Below are positions 25,594 through 34,826 of a stretch of 64,000 bases of DNA, in pieces. The stretch covers positions 806,001 through 870,000 of the forward strand of contig OZ243096.1 of the NCBI GenBank assembly GCA_965212165.1, given 5' to 3'. The position numbers and the translations under genes are program-made. Within the stretch, counting starts at the first letter, position 1; every line of letters begins with the position of its first letter. Under the pieces are notes generated by a model, which had not been told where the DNA came from, did no database searches, and saw nothing but the letters and a program-made list of their open reading frames with translations. Source of the stretch: RHLJ01 sp965212165 (lineage in GTDB: Bacteria; Bacteroidota; Rhodothermia; Balneolales; Balneolaceae).

Positions 25594-26460
25594 TCATAGA
25601 AAGGTAATTTTAAATCCTATGGATACAACCTGCTTAATTTGAAGCCTTGTCGAAAAATCATCATCGTAGATAAACGAAAGCTCTAAGGTGGAAGCCATAA
25701 AATCGTTAATCTTACCAGTAAATATATTAGACATAATGATATCAGTACTTTTAATTGGGATGAGTAGGTTTGTAAAGGAATTAAACTCCGTTTGATAGGT
25801 AAAATTCTTGAAAAGCTCTTTTTCAAAATCAAAAGAGAATGATAAACCACCCTCCGAACGAACATCTTCGTCTTCTCCAAGACCGTAAAACTCATCAAGC
25901 CCATCTGCTTCAACAGTGGTTTGTTTTAGTGCAAGCCCAAACTGCGACGAAAAATAATCCACGGGCTGGTATGATATACCAAGAGTTTCGGTAAAGTAGC
26001 CTGGAGACATAAAATCAGAAATGAGATCTCTTGTACCATGATCAAATCCCTCAGCAAACTGGGTTCTAAATGCAAGTTCAAAAAAGGCACTCCAATCAGA
26101 GTCGTGTAAGAAATAGTCTGTTTTATTACTCAAACGAATTAGATCTTCTGTTTTTTGAATTCCTATTCCGTCTTGATCAACTTGTCCAAAGCGAAGATTA
26201 ATTCTTGAGGTATTGGAGTACTTTTTGCTTTGATACTTAACACGGAAAAGACTTGACGCTAAGAATGAAATAGAATTAACTCCACCTTGACTCCAGTTTT
26301 TATAGCTTGCTTGATGGCCATTTAAATTAACAACCCATGACTTTGTCCATGGACTGATTGCAGGCTCTGTTTCTGTAATAGGGGAGTTATCTTGTGCGGA
26401 AACGTTCGAAAAAGCAAGAAAGATTAGAATTATGGAAATAAATATATAACGAAAAAGCAT
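25594..26460 (-). CDS. DUF3078 outer-membrane protein
   Basis: A 288-residue exported beta-rich protein with signal peptide (LFRYIFISIILIFLAFSNVSAQ). The motif WSQGGVNSISFLASSLFRVKY and regularly alternating strands ending in VVSIGFKITFL are those of the Bacteroidota-specific DUF3078 family, thought to be outer-membrane barrels. Function is not known. It is a single gene, convergent with DUF1643. Confidence 0.85.
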   Translation of the reverse strand: MLFRYIFISIILIFLAFSNVSAQDNSPITETEPAISPWTKSWVVNLNGHQASYKNWSQGGVNSISFLASSLFRVKYQSKKYSNTSRINLRFGQVDQDGIGIQKTEDLIRLSNKTDYFLHDSDWSAFFELAFRTQFAEGFDHGTRDLISDFMSPGYFTETLGISYQPVDYFSSQFGLALKQTTVEADGLDEFYGLGEDEDVRSEGGLSFSFDFEKELFKNFTYQTEFNSFTNLLIPIKSTDIIMSNIFTGKINDFMASTLELSFIYDDDFSTRLQIKQVVSIGFKITFL

Positions 26461-26625
26461 AGTCTAAACAGTCGGTTTATTAAGAACATCATTATATACC
26501 GATATAAGTAAATGGACAAGCTTAAAAAAGCATCCATATTAACTATTAAAACCCAAAAATTGTTAGAGGTATTCGTTAATTCAAAAACCTCAAGTATTTA
26601 ATAAAAACAAGTAGTACTACATAGA

Positions 26626-27069
26626 TCAGTTTTCTGAATCCACCCAATTAGGGCGTTCAAGCTCTGTTCTGTATAAATACATGGCAACGCTTTGGATTTC
26701 TTTTTTTGAGTAACCCAAGGGATCCATCAGTCCAAATTCATCAACCTCATTATGTAATTTAGCGGCTTCCTCGGTGGGAGTTAAGATGAAGGCGGTAATC
26801 ATTTGTATAAACTCGTCCTCATTTGAAGATTGTGTCAAATAATTACGCTTTACTAACTCCAGCGGGGGTGCAATTCGGTCTGTTTTAGATTTTTTAGGAT
26901 CATGACAGGTTATACATACCGTTTGGACAATTGTTTTTCCAGATTTTAAACTTAGATCATCATAGTTAATCTCATCCGAAATAGGGTTATAGCTAGTTTC
27001 TTTGGTTTGAGAGCAACTAAAACCCCATACAAAGAGTGCGATAAAACAGAATAGATATTTTGCATTCAT
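26626..27069 (-). CDS. c-type cytochrome lipoprotein
   Basis: A 147-residue monohaem cytochrome. A lipoprotein signal (LFCFIALFVWGFSC) puts it in the periplasm anchored to a membrane. Haem attachment is the CITCH motif at about residues 52-56, and a distal Met is probably supplied by FGLMDPLG. The layout is that of a class I cytochrome c. Electron partners are not encoded nearby. It is divergent from the M24 peptidase gene. Confidence 0.85.
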   Translation of the reverse strand: MNAKYLFCFIALFVWGFSCSQTKETSYNPISDEINYDDLSLKSGKTIVQTVCITCHDPKKSKTDRIAPPLELVKRNYLTQSSNEDEFIQMITAFILTPTEEAAKLHNEVDEFGLMDPLGYSKKEIQSVAMYLYRTELERPNWVDSEN

Positions 27070-27213
27070 GGCATGCCCACTTAATTAATTTTAAAAAATG
27101 CTTTCGTGCAATCGCACGTTAATATCGTATAGAATGCAAAGCATTTATAAATTATGCATGAAGTTTTATAATTCATTTTGTAAACATTTTTGCATCCAGT
27201 ATTAAGTAGATTT

Positions 27214-28557
27214 ATGTTAGTCCAAATCAGAACAACGAAACCCGCATTTGTGAAATACATCACGATTTTCTTCGCCATACTAATAGCTTGTTCAGCGCCA
27301 CAAGAACCAAAGCCAGAAACCTATGATTGGGGGCCTTCACCATGGCCAGAAATTAGAAAAGAGCGAATATCGCAATTACTTCCGAAAGCAATGGAAGCGG
27401 CAGATGTAGATGCATGGTTGGTAATTTGCAGAGAGAATAATAACGACCCACTTGCAGATCATGTCGGGGGAGAAAACGCAGGTGGCACCGCTGTATTTTT
27501 GTTTATTAATGACGAAAGTGGTTTTAAGTCTATAGTTTTTTCTCCTTCAGGGGAATCTACTGCATTAACAGAACTAGAAATTCATGATGAGGTAATTTCA
27601 GTTGAGCGAGGAAGTTCTTCTATTGAGTATGCCGTAGACTTCATCAAAACAAAGAACTTTGAACGTATAGCAATAAACTCTTCAACAGGTAACGCACAAG
27701 CAGACGGACTTAGTTATAGTCAACGTGTTAGGCTAGAAGCAGAAATGAGACCTGAGCTAGCAAAGAAATTAGTTTCTTCAGACGAACTTGTATACGAATG
27801 GCTATCAATAAAACTTCCTCAGGAAGTAGAAATTATGAAGAAAGCAGCCGAGTTTACTGCTTTATGGCAAATCGAAGCTTATGACATGATTGAGCCCGGT
27901 GTTACTACCGATGCTCAGGTTGCAACTTTTTTGAAAGCAAAAATGAAAGAATACGGTGTTAAAGATGGTTGGGCACCTGATCAAAATCCAAACGTCAACT
28001 CAGGAGCAGATCGTGGGCATTCTCATGCAACAGATAAAGTGATTATGCCAGGTGATGTAATTCAAACTGATTTCGGCATCAAGCTATATGATCGTTGGGT
28101 AAGTGATATTCAACGATTTGCCTACGTTTTAAAAGATGGAGAAAGAGAAGCGCCAGAAGATATCCAATTCTACTGGGAATCAGCTAAAGCTGGGAATCGT
28201 GCCGCATATTACGCGATGATACCAGGCGCTAAAGGGGTAGAAGTTGATGCGGCACAACGAGAACTAATGAAAGAGAATAATTCTGATTATGTAATGTGGA
28301 GTACGGGTCATCCAGTTGGATATGTTGCACATGATACTGGCCCAAACCTTGGAGGATCGCAAGCACCATCAACACGACCAGCAGCGCAAAAAGAATTAAA
28401 GCAGGGAATGGTCTTCGCATTCGACGGCTTTCATGCTTGGAAATTGGCAGATGGCGGAACTAAAACAATCAGTGTTGAGGAAATGGCAGTTATTACCGAG
28501 TCCGGCGCAGAATATCTAATCGCACCACAAGAAGAATTGATATTGATTAGGAAATAG
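27214..28557 (+). CDS. Lipoprotein M24 family metallopeptidase (Xaa-Pro peptidase-like)
   Basis: A 447-residue protein with a lipobox (FFAILIAC) near residue 21, so it is probably periplasmic and lipid-anchored, unlike the cytosolic aminopeptidase P. The C-terminal half is a creatinase/pitta-bread domain with likely metal ligands in QTDFGI, SDIQRF, STGHPVGYVAHDTG and VEEMAV. The N-terminal half is the usual M24 creatinase-N-like domain. Start ATG 27214 was chosen because it gives a compact signal sequence; an upstream TTG at 27190 is less likely. Cleavage of N-terminal Xaa-Pro bonds is inferred from the family. Confidence 0.85.
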   Translation: MLVQIRTTKPAFVKYITIFFAILIACSAPQEPKPETYDWGPSPWPEIRKERISQLLPKAMEAADVDAWLVICRENNNDPLADHVGGENAGGTAVFLFINDESGFKSIVFSPSGESTALTELEIHDEVISVERGSSSIEYAVDFIKTKNFERIAINSSTGNAQADGLSYSQRVRLEAEMRPELAKKLVSSDELVYEWLSIKLPQEVEIMKKAAEFTALWQIEAYDMIEPGVTTDAQVATFLKAKMKEYGVKDGWAPDQNPNVNSGADRGHSHATDKVIMPGDVIQTDFGIKLYDRWVSDIQRFAYVLKDGEREAPEDIQFYWESAKAGNRAAYYAMIPGAKGVEVDAAQRELMKENNSDYVMWSTGHPVGYVAHDTGPNLGGSQAPSTRPAAQKELKQGMVFAFDGFHAWKLADGGTKTISVEEMAVITESGAEYLIAPQEELILIRK

Positions 28558-28615
28558 GAGCCAGTTTTCCTAAAGCTAAGGCTGAAGAATCTGCACAATT
28601 AATAAGATGGAAGAG

Positions 28616-28957
28616 TTAAGTTGCAGGCTCTTCACCATTGAACTTTGCCGGTCTTAAGATTTCAACATCTTCCAGATATACGATCCCGGAATAATTATCA
28701 AAACACTGGTCGACCACATTGCTTACGATCTTTTCAGCTCGTGATTTATCATTAACGATCACTTCAATTCTCACCGTAGAAAAATCATCTACAACTGAAG
28801 CGCGTTCCGAAGTATAATGTTTGTGATGAGCGCCTTTCCCTCCAGCAGGAACTACCGTATATCCACGTGCGCCACTTGAATCGATAATGTCACAGATTTT
28901 TGGCGTGAGCATTTTTTCTGCAATGATCACGATTTTTTTGGCTTTATAAAATTTCAT
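28616..28957 (-). CDS. SbtB-like PII family signalling protein
   Basis: A 113-residue PII-like protein. The pattern KKIVIIAEKMLTPKICDIIDSSGARGYTVV with GGKGAHHKHY is that of carboxysome/bicarbonate-linked PII proteins (SbtB), not of GlnB, which has a longer T-loop with YRGAEY. The C-terminal CGPxGC loop of cyanobacterial SbtB is absent. It follows sbtA on the same strand with a 36-base gap, so regulation of that transporter by adenyl nucleotides is the obvious inference. Confidence 0.85.
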   Translation of the reverse strand: MKFYKAKKIVIIAEKMLTPKICDIIDSSGARGYTVVPAGGKGAHHKHYTSERASVVDDFSTVRIEVIVNDKSRAEKIVSNVVDQCFDNYSGIVYLEDVEILRPAKFNGEEPAT

Positions 28958-28993
28958 ATTAATGTCCTCCGAGTATTTTTATACGGTATAAAA

Positions 28994-30001
28994 TCATAAT
29001 TCAAAAACAATTTGTGCTAATGCAATGAACAGTGGAATTCCAACAGCAATAGATACGGGCGTTCCAACGCTGGTAGAGGCACCAATATAGGAAGACGGAT
29101 TAGCTGATGGAATACCGGCTCTCAATGTTGGCGGACCCGATATATCTGAATTTGAAGATGCGATCACCGACATGATGATTACACCGCCAGGACTAAATCC
29201 AACCAGTAAGTGTGCAATATAACCCAATCCGAAGGCAATAAGTCCGTGCATGAGTGGAGCAAAAGCAGCATAAATGGCATACCAATGTGCAACGCTACGT
29301 AATTCTTTAATACGATCATAAGCCTCCATCCCCATGATTAACATAAGAATTGAAAGGAATCCACGAAATAATGGCTCATAAAAAGTATCTAAAAGAGGAT
29401 CAGATTTCGTTAATAGTCCCAGGGCAAGTCCAAGTAATAATGCAGATAAAGCGGAACCACGTAAACTTTCTTTGATGATCTGCCATATATTAACTTTAGT
29501 ATCACTTCCGCCTTTCTGTTTTTTGAGATGTACATTGGCCAATACGATGGCAAGTATTAATGCAGGGATGTCCATAAACGGATATAACGCAGGAGCCCAT
29601 GCCTCAAAGGCAATAGATTCCTCCTCCAACATTACCATTGCCACAGCAAGTGTTGAAGCACTCACCGCGCCAAATAAACCGGCTGTTGCTATACCATCTT
29701 CCTTATTCACACCAGGCAACAGTGCGAAAAGGCTAATACCAGCCCGCACAATAAATAAACCAATCAGAATAGAGAAAAAAGCAGGGAGCGCCATGGCCGC
29801 GAGGTCAGCATCTCGGATCTCAATCCCTCCCTTCAAGCCAATTTTCATTAAAAGCATGAAAACGATGAATTGATAAATGGCAGTTGGTATTTTCAACCTA
29901 CTTCCGAGTGCTGCAACCAGCATTCCTCCGATTAAAAAGCCCAGAGTTGGTGATTGAAATTGTACAATAAATCGTAGTAAGAAATCTGTTAAGAAGTCCA
30001 T
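28994..30001 (-). CDS. sbtA: SbtA-like sodium-dependent bicarbonate transporter
   Basis: A 335-residue inner-membrane protein with about ten hydrophobic segments in two inverted halves. The first half has SPTLGFLIGGMLVAALGSRLKIP and LKGGIEI, the second SVIASSNSDISGPPTLRAGIP, which are SbtA signature regions around the ion-binding site. In cyanobacteria SbtA imports bicarbonate for carbon fixation; in a heterotroph it would supply carboxylases or pH balance. It is first in a two-gene unit with the PII-like gene. Confidence 0.9.
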   Translation of the reverse strand: MDFLTDFLLRFIVQFQSPTLGFLIGGMLVAALGSRLKIPTAIYQFIVFMLLMKIGLKGGIEIRDADLAAMALPAFFSILIGLFIVRAGISLFALLPGVNKEDGIATAGLFGAVSASTLAVAMVMLEEESIAFEAWAPALYPFMDIPALILAIVLANVHLKKQKGGSDTKVNIWQIIKESLRGSALSALLLGLALGLLTKSDPLLDTFYEPLFRGFLSILMLIMGMEAYDRIKELRSVAHWYAIYAAFAPLMHGLIAFGLGYIAHLLVGFSPGGVIIMSVIASSNSDISGPPTLRAGIPSANPSSYIGASTSVGTPVSIAVGIPLFIALAQIVFEL

Positions 30002-30372
30002 TCTTGTTTAAAATTCATTAGTATTATGGAAGAATCCATAGGTAGTTTTGGTAGATGAATGCGTCGCTCTATTATCGATGCATAAATTAAAACTAATACA
30101 AATAAAAAATACCATTAAACTTTTTTATGGATTAGATAAGAACTCTAAATGTGCTATTTGTCTCATTTCTATATAAAAAATGCTGGAAGTGTAGGTATTA
30201 GTGAGTAGAGAGGCGTTAAATGATCGCCGGAAGTATAAGTATTAGTGTAAAAGAGTAAGGGAGCTAGCTATAATTCGTTATGCAACCTTAGCCAATTCAT
30301 CTACGTTTGAAGCATCCAGAAGAAATTATATTTTCAACTAATAAGATTAAATCAAAAACATTACCGTCTGCT
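30002..30372. other. Gene-free spacer between sbtA and the serine hydrolase
   Basis: Divergent promoter region of about 370 bases. I see no RNA or riboswitch. Two imperfect direct repeats (GGAAGTGTAGGTATTAGTG at 30185 and GGAAGTATAAGTATTAGTG at 30230, 45 bases apart) are the only structure. Confidence 0.5.
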
Positions 30373-31452
30373 ATGTCTGATTCTAGAGCTCGAAATACCA
30401 TCATAAGCTATCCTGTATATATAGTTCTTGTAATAATCCTTTTCACTTCAAATTTAAACATCTTCGCCCAAGGCTTAGGGAGGGGAACTGAAGAAGATCC
30501 AGTAACACGATGGCCAAACGCCGATCCTGTAGAAATGGGACTTGATACTACAGCGCTAAATGAACATGCAGAATTATGTGAGGCATCAGCAGCAACTGGA
30601 TGCTTGGTAATATATAAAGGCTATGTAGTTCAAGAGTGGAAAAGCCCAGACCATGACTTCGGCCCTTTTTTAGGAGCTGCATCAGCAACAAAATCAATTA
30701 CAGCGCTACTAGTTGGCATGTTGATAGCAGATGGGAAAATCGGAGGAGTTGAAGATTTAGTATCTGATTATATCCCAGAATGGAAAGCCGGTAGCGATTC
30801 TATGGTTACCATAGAGCAATTACTTACTATGAGCGCGGGACTAGATCGACTATCGCCACCGCGTTCGGTTCTAGCCGCAAAAGACATGACGAGCTTTGTG
30901 CTAGATCGCCCCATTACTCAAAGTCCCGGTACCCGTTGGATATATAGTAATGAAGGGGCTCAATTATTATCACCCATACTTGAAGCTGCAGCTGAAATGC
31001 CATTATCAGCCTATGCTAGAGAACGGTTATTCGGTCCATTAGGGATGTTTTGGAGCCATTTTTATGTAGACGAATATTACAACACCGTAACCTATGGCGG
31101 CATGGAAACAACACTGCCTGACTTTGCCCGAATTGGTCAACTTATATTGAATAATGGACAGTGGAATGGAATTCAAATTCTAGAACCAGAATGGATTCAA
31201 GCAATGTATAAATCAAGTTCTACTAATCCTGGATATGGATACCTTTGGTGGCTAATTGAACGCCATAATGCTATTGCTGCCGCTGGAGATGGAGACCGCA
31301 TTCTAACCATATTTCCAGATAAAGATCTTGCCGCAGTAAGGTTACAGCGTATAGCAAGCATCCCAGGAACCTATACTGAAACCTATTTCAACGATCGAGG
31401 CAGAATGCATGCAAAAGCAGCAGATATTCTTGCACGAGTTGTTCCAGAATAA
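30373..31452 (+). CDS. Secreted serine hydrolase, beta-lactamase/class C-like family
   Basis: A 359-residue protein of the penicillin-binding-like hydrolase family (Pfam Beta-lactamase). The catalytic SxxK is SATK in GAASATKSITALL and the YxN motif is YSN in WIYSNEGAQ. The third motif is weak. A hydrophobic export signal (SYPVYIVLVIILFTSNLNIFAQ) is present from this ATG. True lactamase activity is not implied; most members are esterases or peptidases. An upstream TTG at 30307 would add 22 non-family residues and is disfavoured. It stands alone. Confidence 0.85.
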   Translation: MSDSRARNTIISYPVYIVLVIILFTSNLNIFAQGLGRGTEEDPVTRWPNADPVEMGLDTTALNEHAELCEASAATGCLVIYKGYVVQEWKSPDHDFGPFLGAASATKSITALLVGMLIADGKIGGVEDLVSDYIPEWKAGSDSMVTIEQLLTMSAGLDRLSPPRSVLAAKDMTSFVLDRPITQSPGTRWIYSNEGAQLLSPILEAAAEMPLSAYARERLFGPLGMFWSHFYVDEYYNTVTYGGMETTLPDFARIGQLILNNGQWNGIQILEPEWIQAMYKSSSTNPGYGYLWWLIERHNAIAAAGDGDRILTIFPDKDLAAVRLQRIASIPGTYTETYFNDRGRMHAKAADILARVVPE

Positions 31453-31456
31453 AGCA

Positions 31457-31701
31457 TCATTTATAAAAACGGTCTTGTTCCCATTTTCTGGGATTATGTT
31501 TTATGTACTCCCTGATGTTATGTAATGATTCTTCATTACGTATGATATGTTCATAATAATTTCTCTGCTAGTCAGGAACACCCGTAGGTGCAATTCATGA
31601 ATAGCACCTACGGGGTGGGTCTTTATTCGAATAATGCCATGTATATGATTAGGCATCACAATAAGTTGGATCTTCGGAACGAGGTTAAAATATAACCGCA
31701 T
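31457..31701 (-). pseudogene. Decayed RAYT (REP-associated tyrosine transposase) copy
   Basis: The sequence at 31457-31565 repeats the 3' end of the intact RAYT gene 290 bases away almost letter for letter. In its own frame it reads NYYEHIIRNEESLHN and EYIKHNPRKWEQDRFYK. The HUH motif survives as MPNHIHGIIRI at the other end, but the two parts lie in different frames and the N-terminal ~70 residues are absent. Deletion plus frameshift makes it non-functional. It contains a 34-base palindrome at the junction. Confidence 0.85.
31581..31614. repeat. 34-base palindrome in the RAYT pseudogene
   Basis: Left arm CCCGTAGGTGCAATTCA pairs with TGAATAGCACCTACGGG with one mismatched pair in 17. The ends CCGTA/TACGG are shared with the palindrome in the intact gene. 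Confidence 0.85.
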
Positions 31702-31751
31702 TGATTGACTCGTAGTATTTATACAACCTCAATCTAAATTGATTTAAAAGT

Positions 31752-32288
31752 TCATTTAAAAAACCGATCTTGATCCCATTTTCTGGGATTATGTTTTATG
31801 TATTCCCTGATGTTATGTAATGAGTCTTCATTACGTATGATATGTTCATAATAATTTCGATGCCAGAGAGGAGAACCGGGGGTGCCTTTTTTTATATTGA
31901 TTTGTTTGGTGACTGTAGATTTGAAACCTCTGATTATTGCCCCCAAATTTTTTGATGGGGATTGAAATGATTTCCGTACGGGCATATCGCGATATGCCCA
32001 TACGGGTTGTGGACCATAATGAGATATTTCAATTATTCCGTGCATATGATTGGGCATAATTATATAAGCATCAATGATAACATTGAAACGTAAGCCTTCT
32101 GTTCTAATCCACTCTTTTTTAGCAACCCGCCCATATTCATTTAAATGCATCACCCCATTATTAATCTTCCCAAATACATGGGCGCGGTTTTTTGTACAAA
32201 TAGTGATGAAATAAAAACCAGGCTGGGAATAATCATACCCCTTTAATCGAATAGATTGGCGGTAAGGTAATTTCTTGTTCAGACTCAT
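31752..32288 (-). CDS. REP-associated tyrosine transposase (RAYT, Y1/IS200-like)
   Basis: A 178-residue HUH single-strand nuclease. The start SIRLKGYDYSQPGFYFITICT is typical of RAYTs, the HUH motif is MPNHMHG (about residues 77-83), and the catalytic Tyr lies in HRNYYEHIIRNEDSL. The C-terminal IREYIKHNPRKW is the family tail. RAYTs act on REP palindromes and are usually domesticated single copies. No left and right IS ends flank it, but a decayed copy lies immediately downstream and REP-like islands are spread over the window. A palindrome interrupts the segment after the HUH motif without breaking the frame. Confidence 0.92.
   Translation of the reverse strand: MSLNKKLPYRQSIRLKGYDYSQPGFYFITICTKNRAHVFGKINNGVMHLNEYGRVAKKEWIRTEGLRFNVIIDAYIIMPNHMHGIIEISHYGPQPVWAYRDMPVRKSFQSPSKNLGAIIRGFKSTVTKQINIKKGTPGSPLWHRNYYEHIIRNEDSLHNIREYIKHNPRKWDQDRFFK
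31974..32005. repeat. 32-base palindrome inside the RAYT gene
   Basis: Core GGGCATATCGCGATATGCCC (31980-31999) is a perfect palindrome, extended after one mismatch by CCGTA and TACGG. It codes for the in-frame peptide WAYRDMPVRK. Position and end sequence match the palindrome in the pseudogene, while the inner bases differ. Confidence 0.88.
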
Positions 32289-32454
32289 ACTAAGTATGAC
32301 TCATTTTCAGCATGTCCCTTACATAATCTATATAAACAAAGAATTGCTAAATCTGATTTTGTAAAACAATTTGCCTAGCACTTCAGATTCTTGCTAAAGA
32401 TAAAATAACATCGTTCATTCCTAAAACTTCGTACTAATTATCTAGGGATTTACA

Positions 32455-34668
32455 ATGAGATCAATCAAAGCCAGCCTATTATTAGGAATCACATTCCTTT
32501 TACTCTTCAGTCTCACTACAAACAGTGTAGCACAGAAAAGAGCCTTTACCATTCAAGATGGATTAAGGTCTCAAAACATAAGCGTTCAAGCATTAACCGA
32601 CGACGGACAATATGCAGCAGCACTAATTAATGGAAGAGCAGATCGACTTGGAGTGAATCACGATCGTTTTGGAGATCCAACCTATATCCAAAAAAGTACA
32701 GCTCGGTTTGTATTGATTGATACTGAAACAGGGGAGCAGAAAGACATACTAAAAGGACGTGTTCAAGTAGGTGGGATCAGTTGGTCACCCGATGGAAAAA
32801 CCCTAGCCTTTATACAGATGAAAGATCAACGGTATACCCTTCAAATGTATGATCGAGAGCGTAATAGAGGACGTGAAGTAAAACTTAAAACAGATAAAGA
32901 AATTGCTGACACCGATTTGGAATGGATGCAAGATGGCTCATCCATTCTCCTTTACCTTCGTGAAGAAGGTTGGAGAGGAAAATCTGCTTCGATGTACAAA
33001 GAATTAGCAGAAGGCCCAATAACCATTCAAGAATCAAGTAATAAAATTCTAGCTTGGGAGCGAGTACGATTAATGGGAAGTATGGCCATTTTGGCAAAGG
33101 TTGATGTTTCAAGTAGAGCCGTTACTGAACTAACTCCAGAAGGAGTGATAAATGGACTATATGTAGAAGAGAATGGAGAGTACCTCAGTTATTTAAGAAG
33201 AATTCAAATCAAGACTGACTATAAGAGAACAGGGGATTCAGAATATGAGCTAATCAAACTGGAGCTGAACACGATGGAATCAGATACGCTTATTGAAAAA
33301 ACCGAAGAGCGCCCCAATCTAGACTGGAATCATGCAAACAATAGCTATGCCTATGATGAGAAAGGGAAAGTATTTATTCAAGAAATAGGTGAAGAAGAAC
33401 CCGTTGAAATCACTGCGAATTTTGATGAGAAAGTAGAAGAAGGAGACACCACCCAAATCAAGTATTCGGTAATGAGATGGCATCCCGAAGACACGCATGT
33501 GTTGCTGAGTTCCGACAAAGGCTATTATCTCGCTGATGTGATGGGAGAAAACGTCGAATTAGTATATGAATATCCCGAAAAACAATACGAAGCTCCAAGA
33601 AGATCAATAGCTGAATGGAGTCCAGATGGACGATATCTATACATGAGTTATTCCGCTAGATCAGAATGGGAACGAGGGATTACAAGGTACGATCTACAAG
33701 AAAAAAGAATGGAAGACCTACAGATAAGCAGTGACTTATACTCCGGCTGGGAATTTGCCAAAAACGGAAATAAGATTGTATATGAGATCTCAGACGGCAA
33801 CCAGCCTAATAAATTATATGTAGCTGATGAAAAGATGCAGAACAGTAAGAAATTGACCGACTTAAACCCATGGGCTGCAGACACCAAGTTATCCAAAAGT
33901 GAACTTATACAGTATATGGATGTAGATGGCGATACTTTGTATGGCGTACTCTATTATCCGGTAGATTATGAAGAAGGAACGCGATACCCACTAATCGCCT
34001 ATGTGTACGAAACCTTCTTTAATAATGGGTTTAATCCATTTGTGAATATTCTGGCGAATGAAAACTACTTTGTATTCCGTCCATCGGTAGATTTGGAAAC
34101 GGGTTATCCTGGAGAAGCATGGATTAAAGGAGTTACTACGGGCATCAATAAACTGGTAGAACGAGGCTTGGTGGATCCCAATAAACTAGGCGTTCAGGGG
34201 ATCAGTTATGGAGGCTATGCCACCAACCTATTAATTACCCAAACCAATCGATTTGCAGCTGCAGTAAACACCTCGGGAAAAGTAAATGCAGTTAGTTTTC
34301 TAGGTGATAGTCCTAAAATAAGTACAAGAAATTATGATGCTGCGGAAGTTGGTCAGGATAGACTTGGCCAGAGTCTGTGGGAAGCACAAGACAAGTATAT
34401 TGCCCATAGTGCGGTCTTTTTTGCCGATCGTATAGAAACGCCACTTCTTATGATGACCGGTGAAGGCGACTGGAATGTACCCGAAACCAATCAGCGAGAA
34501 ATGTATTATGCACTTCGTCGATTAGATAAAGAAGTGAAATGGGTGCATTACCGATATGGCGGTCACGGTGCCGGACGAGCTGGACGCGTTGAAGATTATG
34601 TACACCACTGGGAAACGGTACTAGATTGGTATCAGACTAAGTTTTTTCCGGTGGAGGATGGGGAGTAA
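32455..34668 (+). CDS. Exported S9 family prolyl oligopeptidase-like peptidase
   Basis: A 737-residue protein with a signal peptide (RSIKASLLLGITFLLLFSLTTNSVA). Residues 30-470 form a WD40-like beta-propeller (SWSPDGKTLAFIQMKD, EWSPDGRYLYMSYS). The C-terminal alpha/beta hydrolase has the nucleophile Ser584 in GISYGGYATN, an Asp in TGEGDWNVPETN and His in YGGHGAG. Family members cleave short proline- or alanine-containing peptides. Periplasmic or surface location is inferred. It follows the RAYT region and is transcribed alone. Confidence 0.92.
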   Translation: MRSIKASLLLGITFLLLFSLTTNSVAQKRAFTIQDGLRSQNISVQALTDDGQYAAALINGRADRLGVNHDRFGDPTYIQKSTARFVLIDTETGEQKDILKGRVQVGGISWSPDGKTLAFIQMKDQRYTLQMYDRERNRGREVKLKTDKEIADTDLEWMQDGSSILLYLREEGWRGKSASMYKELAEGPITIQESSNKILAWERVRLMGSMAILAKVDVSSRAVTELTPEGVINGLYVEENGEYLSYLRRIQIKTDYKRTGDSEYELIKLELNTMESDTLIEKTEERPNLDWNHANNSYAYDEKGKVFIQEIGEEEPVEITANFDEKVEEGDTTQIKYSVMRWHPEDTHVLLSSDKGYYLADVMGENVELVYEYPEKQYEAPRRSIAEWSPDGRYLYMSYSARSEWERGITRYDLQEKRMEDLQISSDLYSGWEFAKNGNKIVYEISDGNQPNKLYVADEKMQNSKKLTDLNPWAADTKLSKSELIQYMDVDGDTLYGVLYYPVDYEEGTRYPLIAYVYETFFNNGFNPFVNILANENYFVFRPSVDLETGYPGEAWIKGVTTGINKLVERGLVDPNKLGVQGISYGGYATNLLITQTNRFAAAVNTSGKVNAVSFLGDSPKISTRNYDAAEVGQDRLGQSLWEAQDKYIAHSAVFFADRIETPLLMMTGEGDWNVPETNQREMYYALRRLDKEVKWVHYRYGGHGAGRAGRVEDYVHHWETVLDWYQTKFFPVEDGE

Positions 34669-34826
34669 GTATATAAATTAATATAGCTCCTAATTAATGT
34701 ATTAATACGGCCAAAAAAAGGGTTATGAAGTATGACCAAAAAGAGAAGCGTTCCTTACAAATAAAAAGGGAGAGGAGCTCAAATCAAAATAGCAGGTATT
34801 TATTTAGAGAGATATTTTAAGTCCTT

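Noticed and set aside
31501..31701. A 66-residue minus-strand open frame with MPNHIHG
   Set aside because: It is only the surviving frame of the decayed RAYT copy, not an independent gene; annotated as pseudogene.
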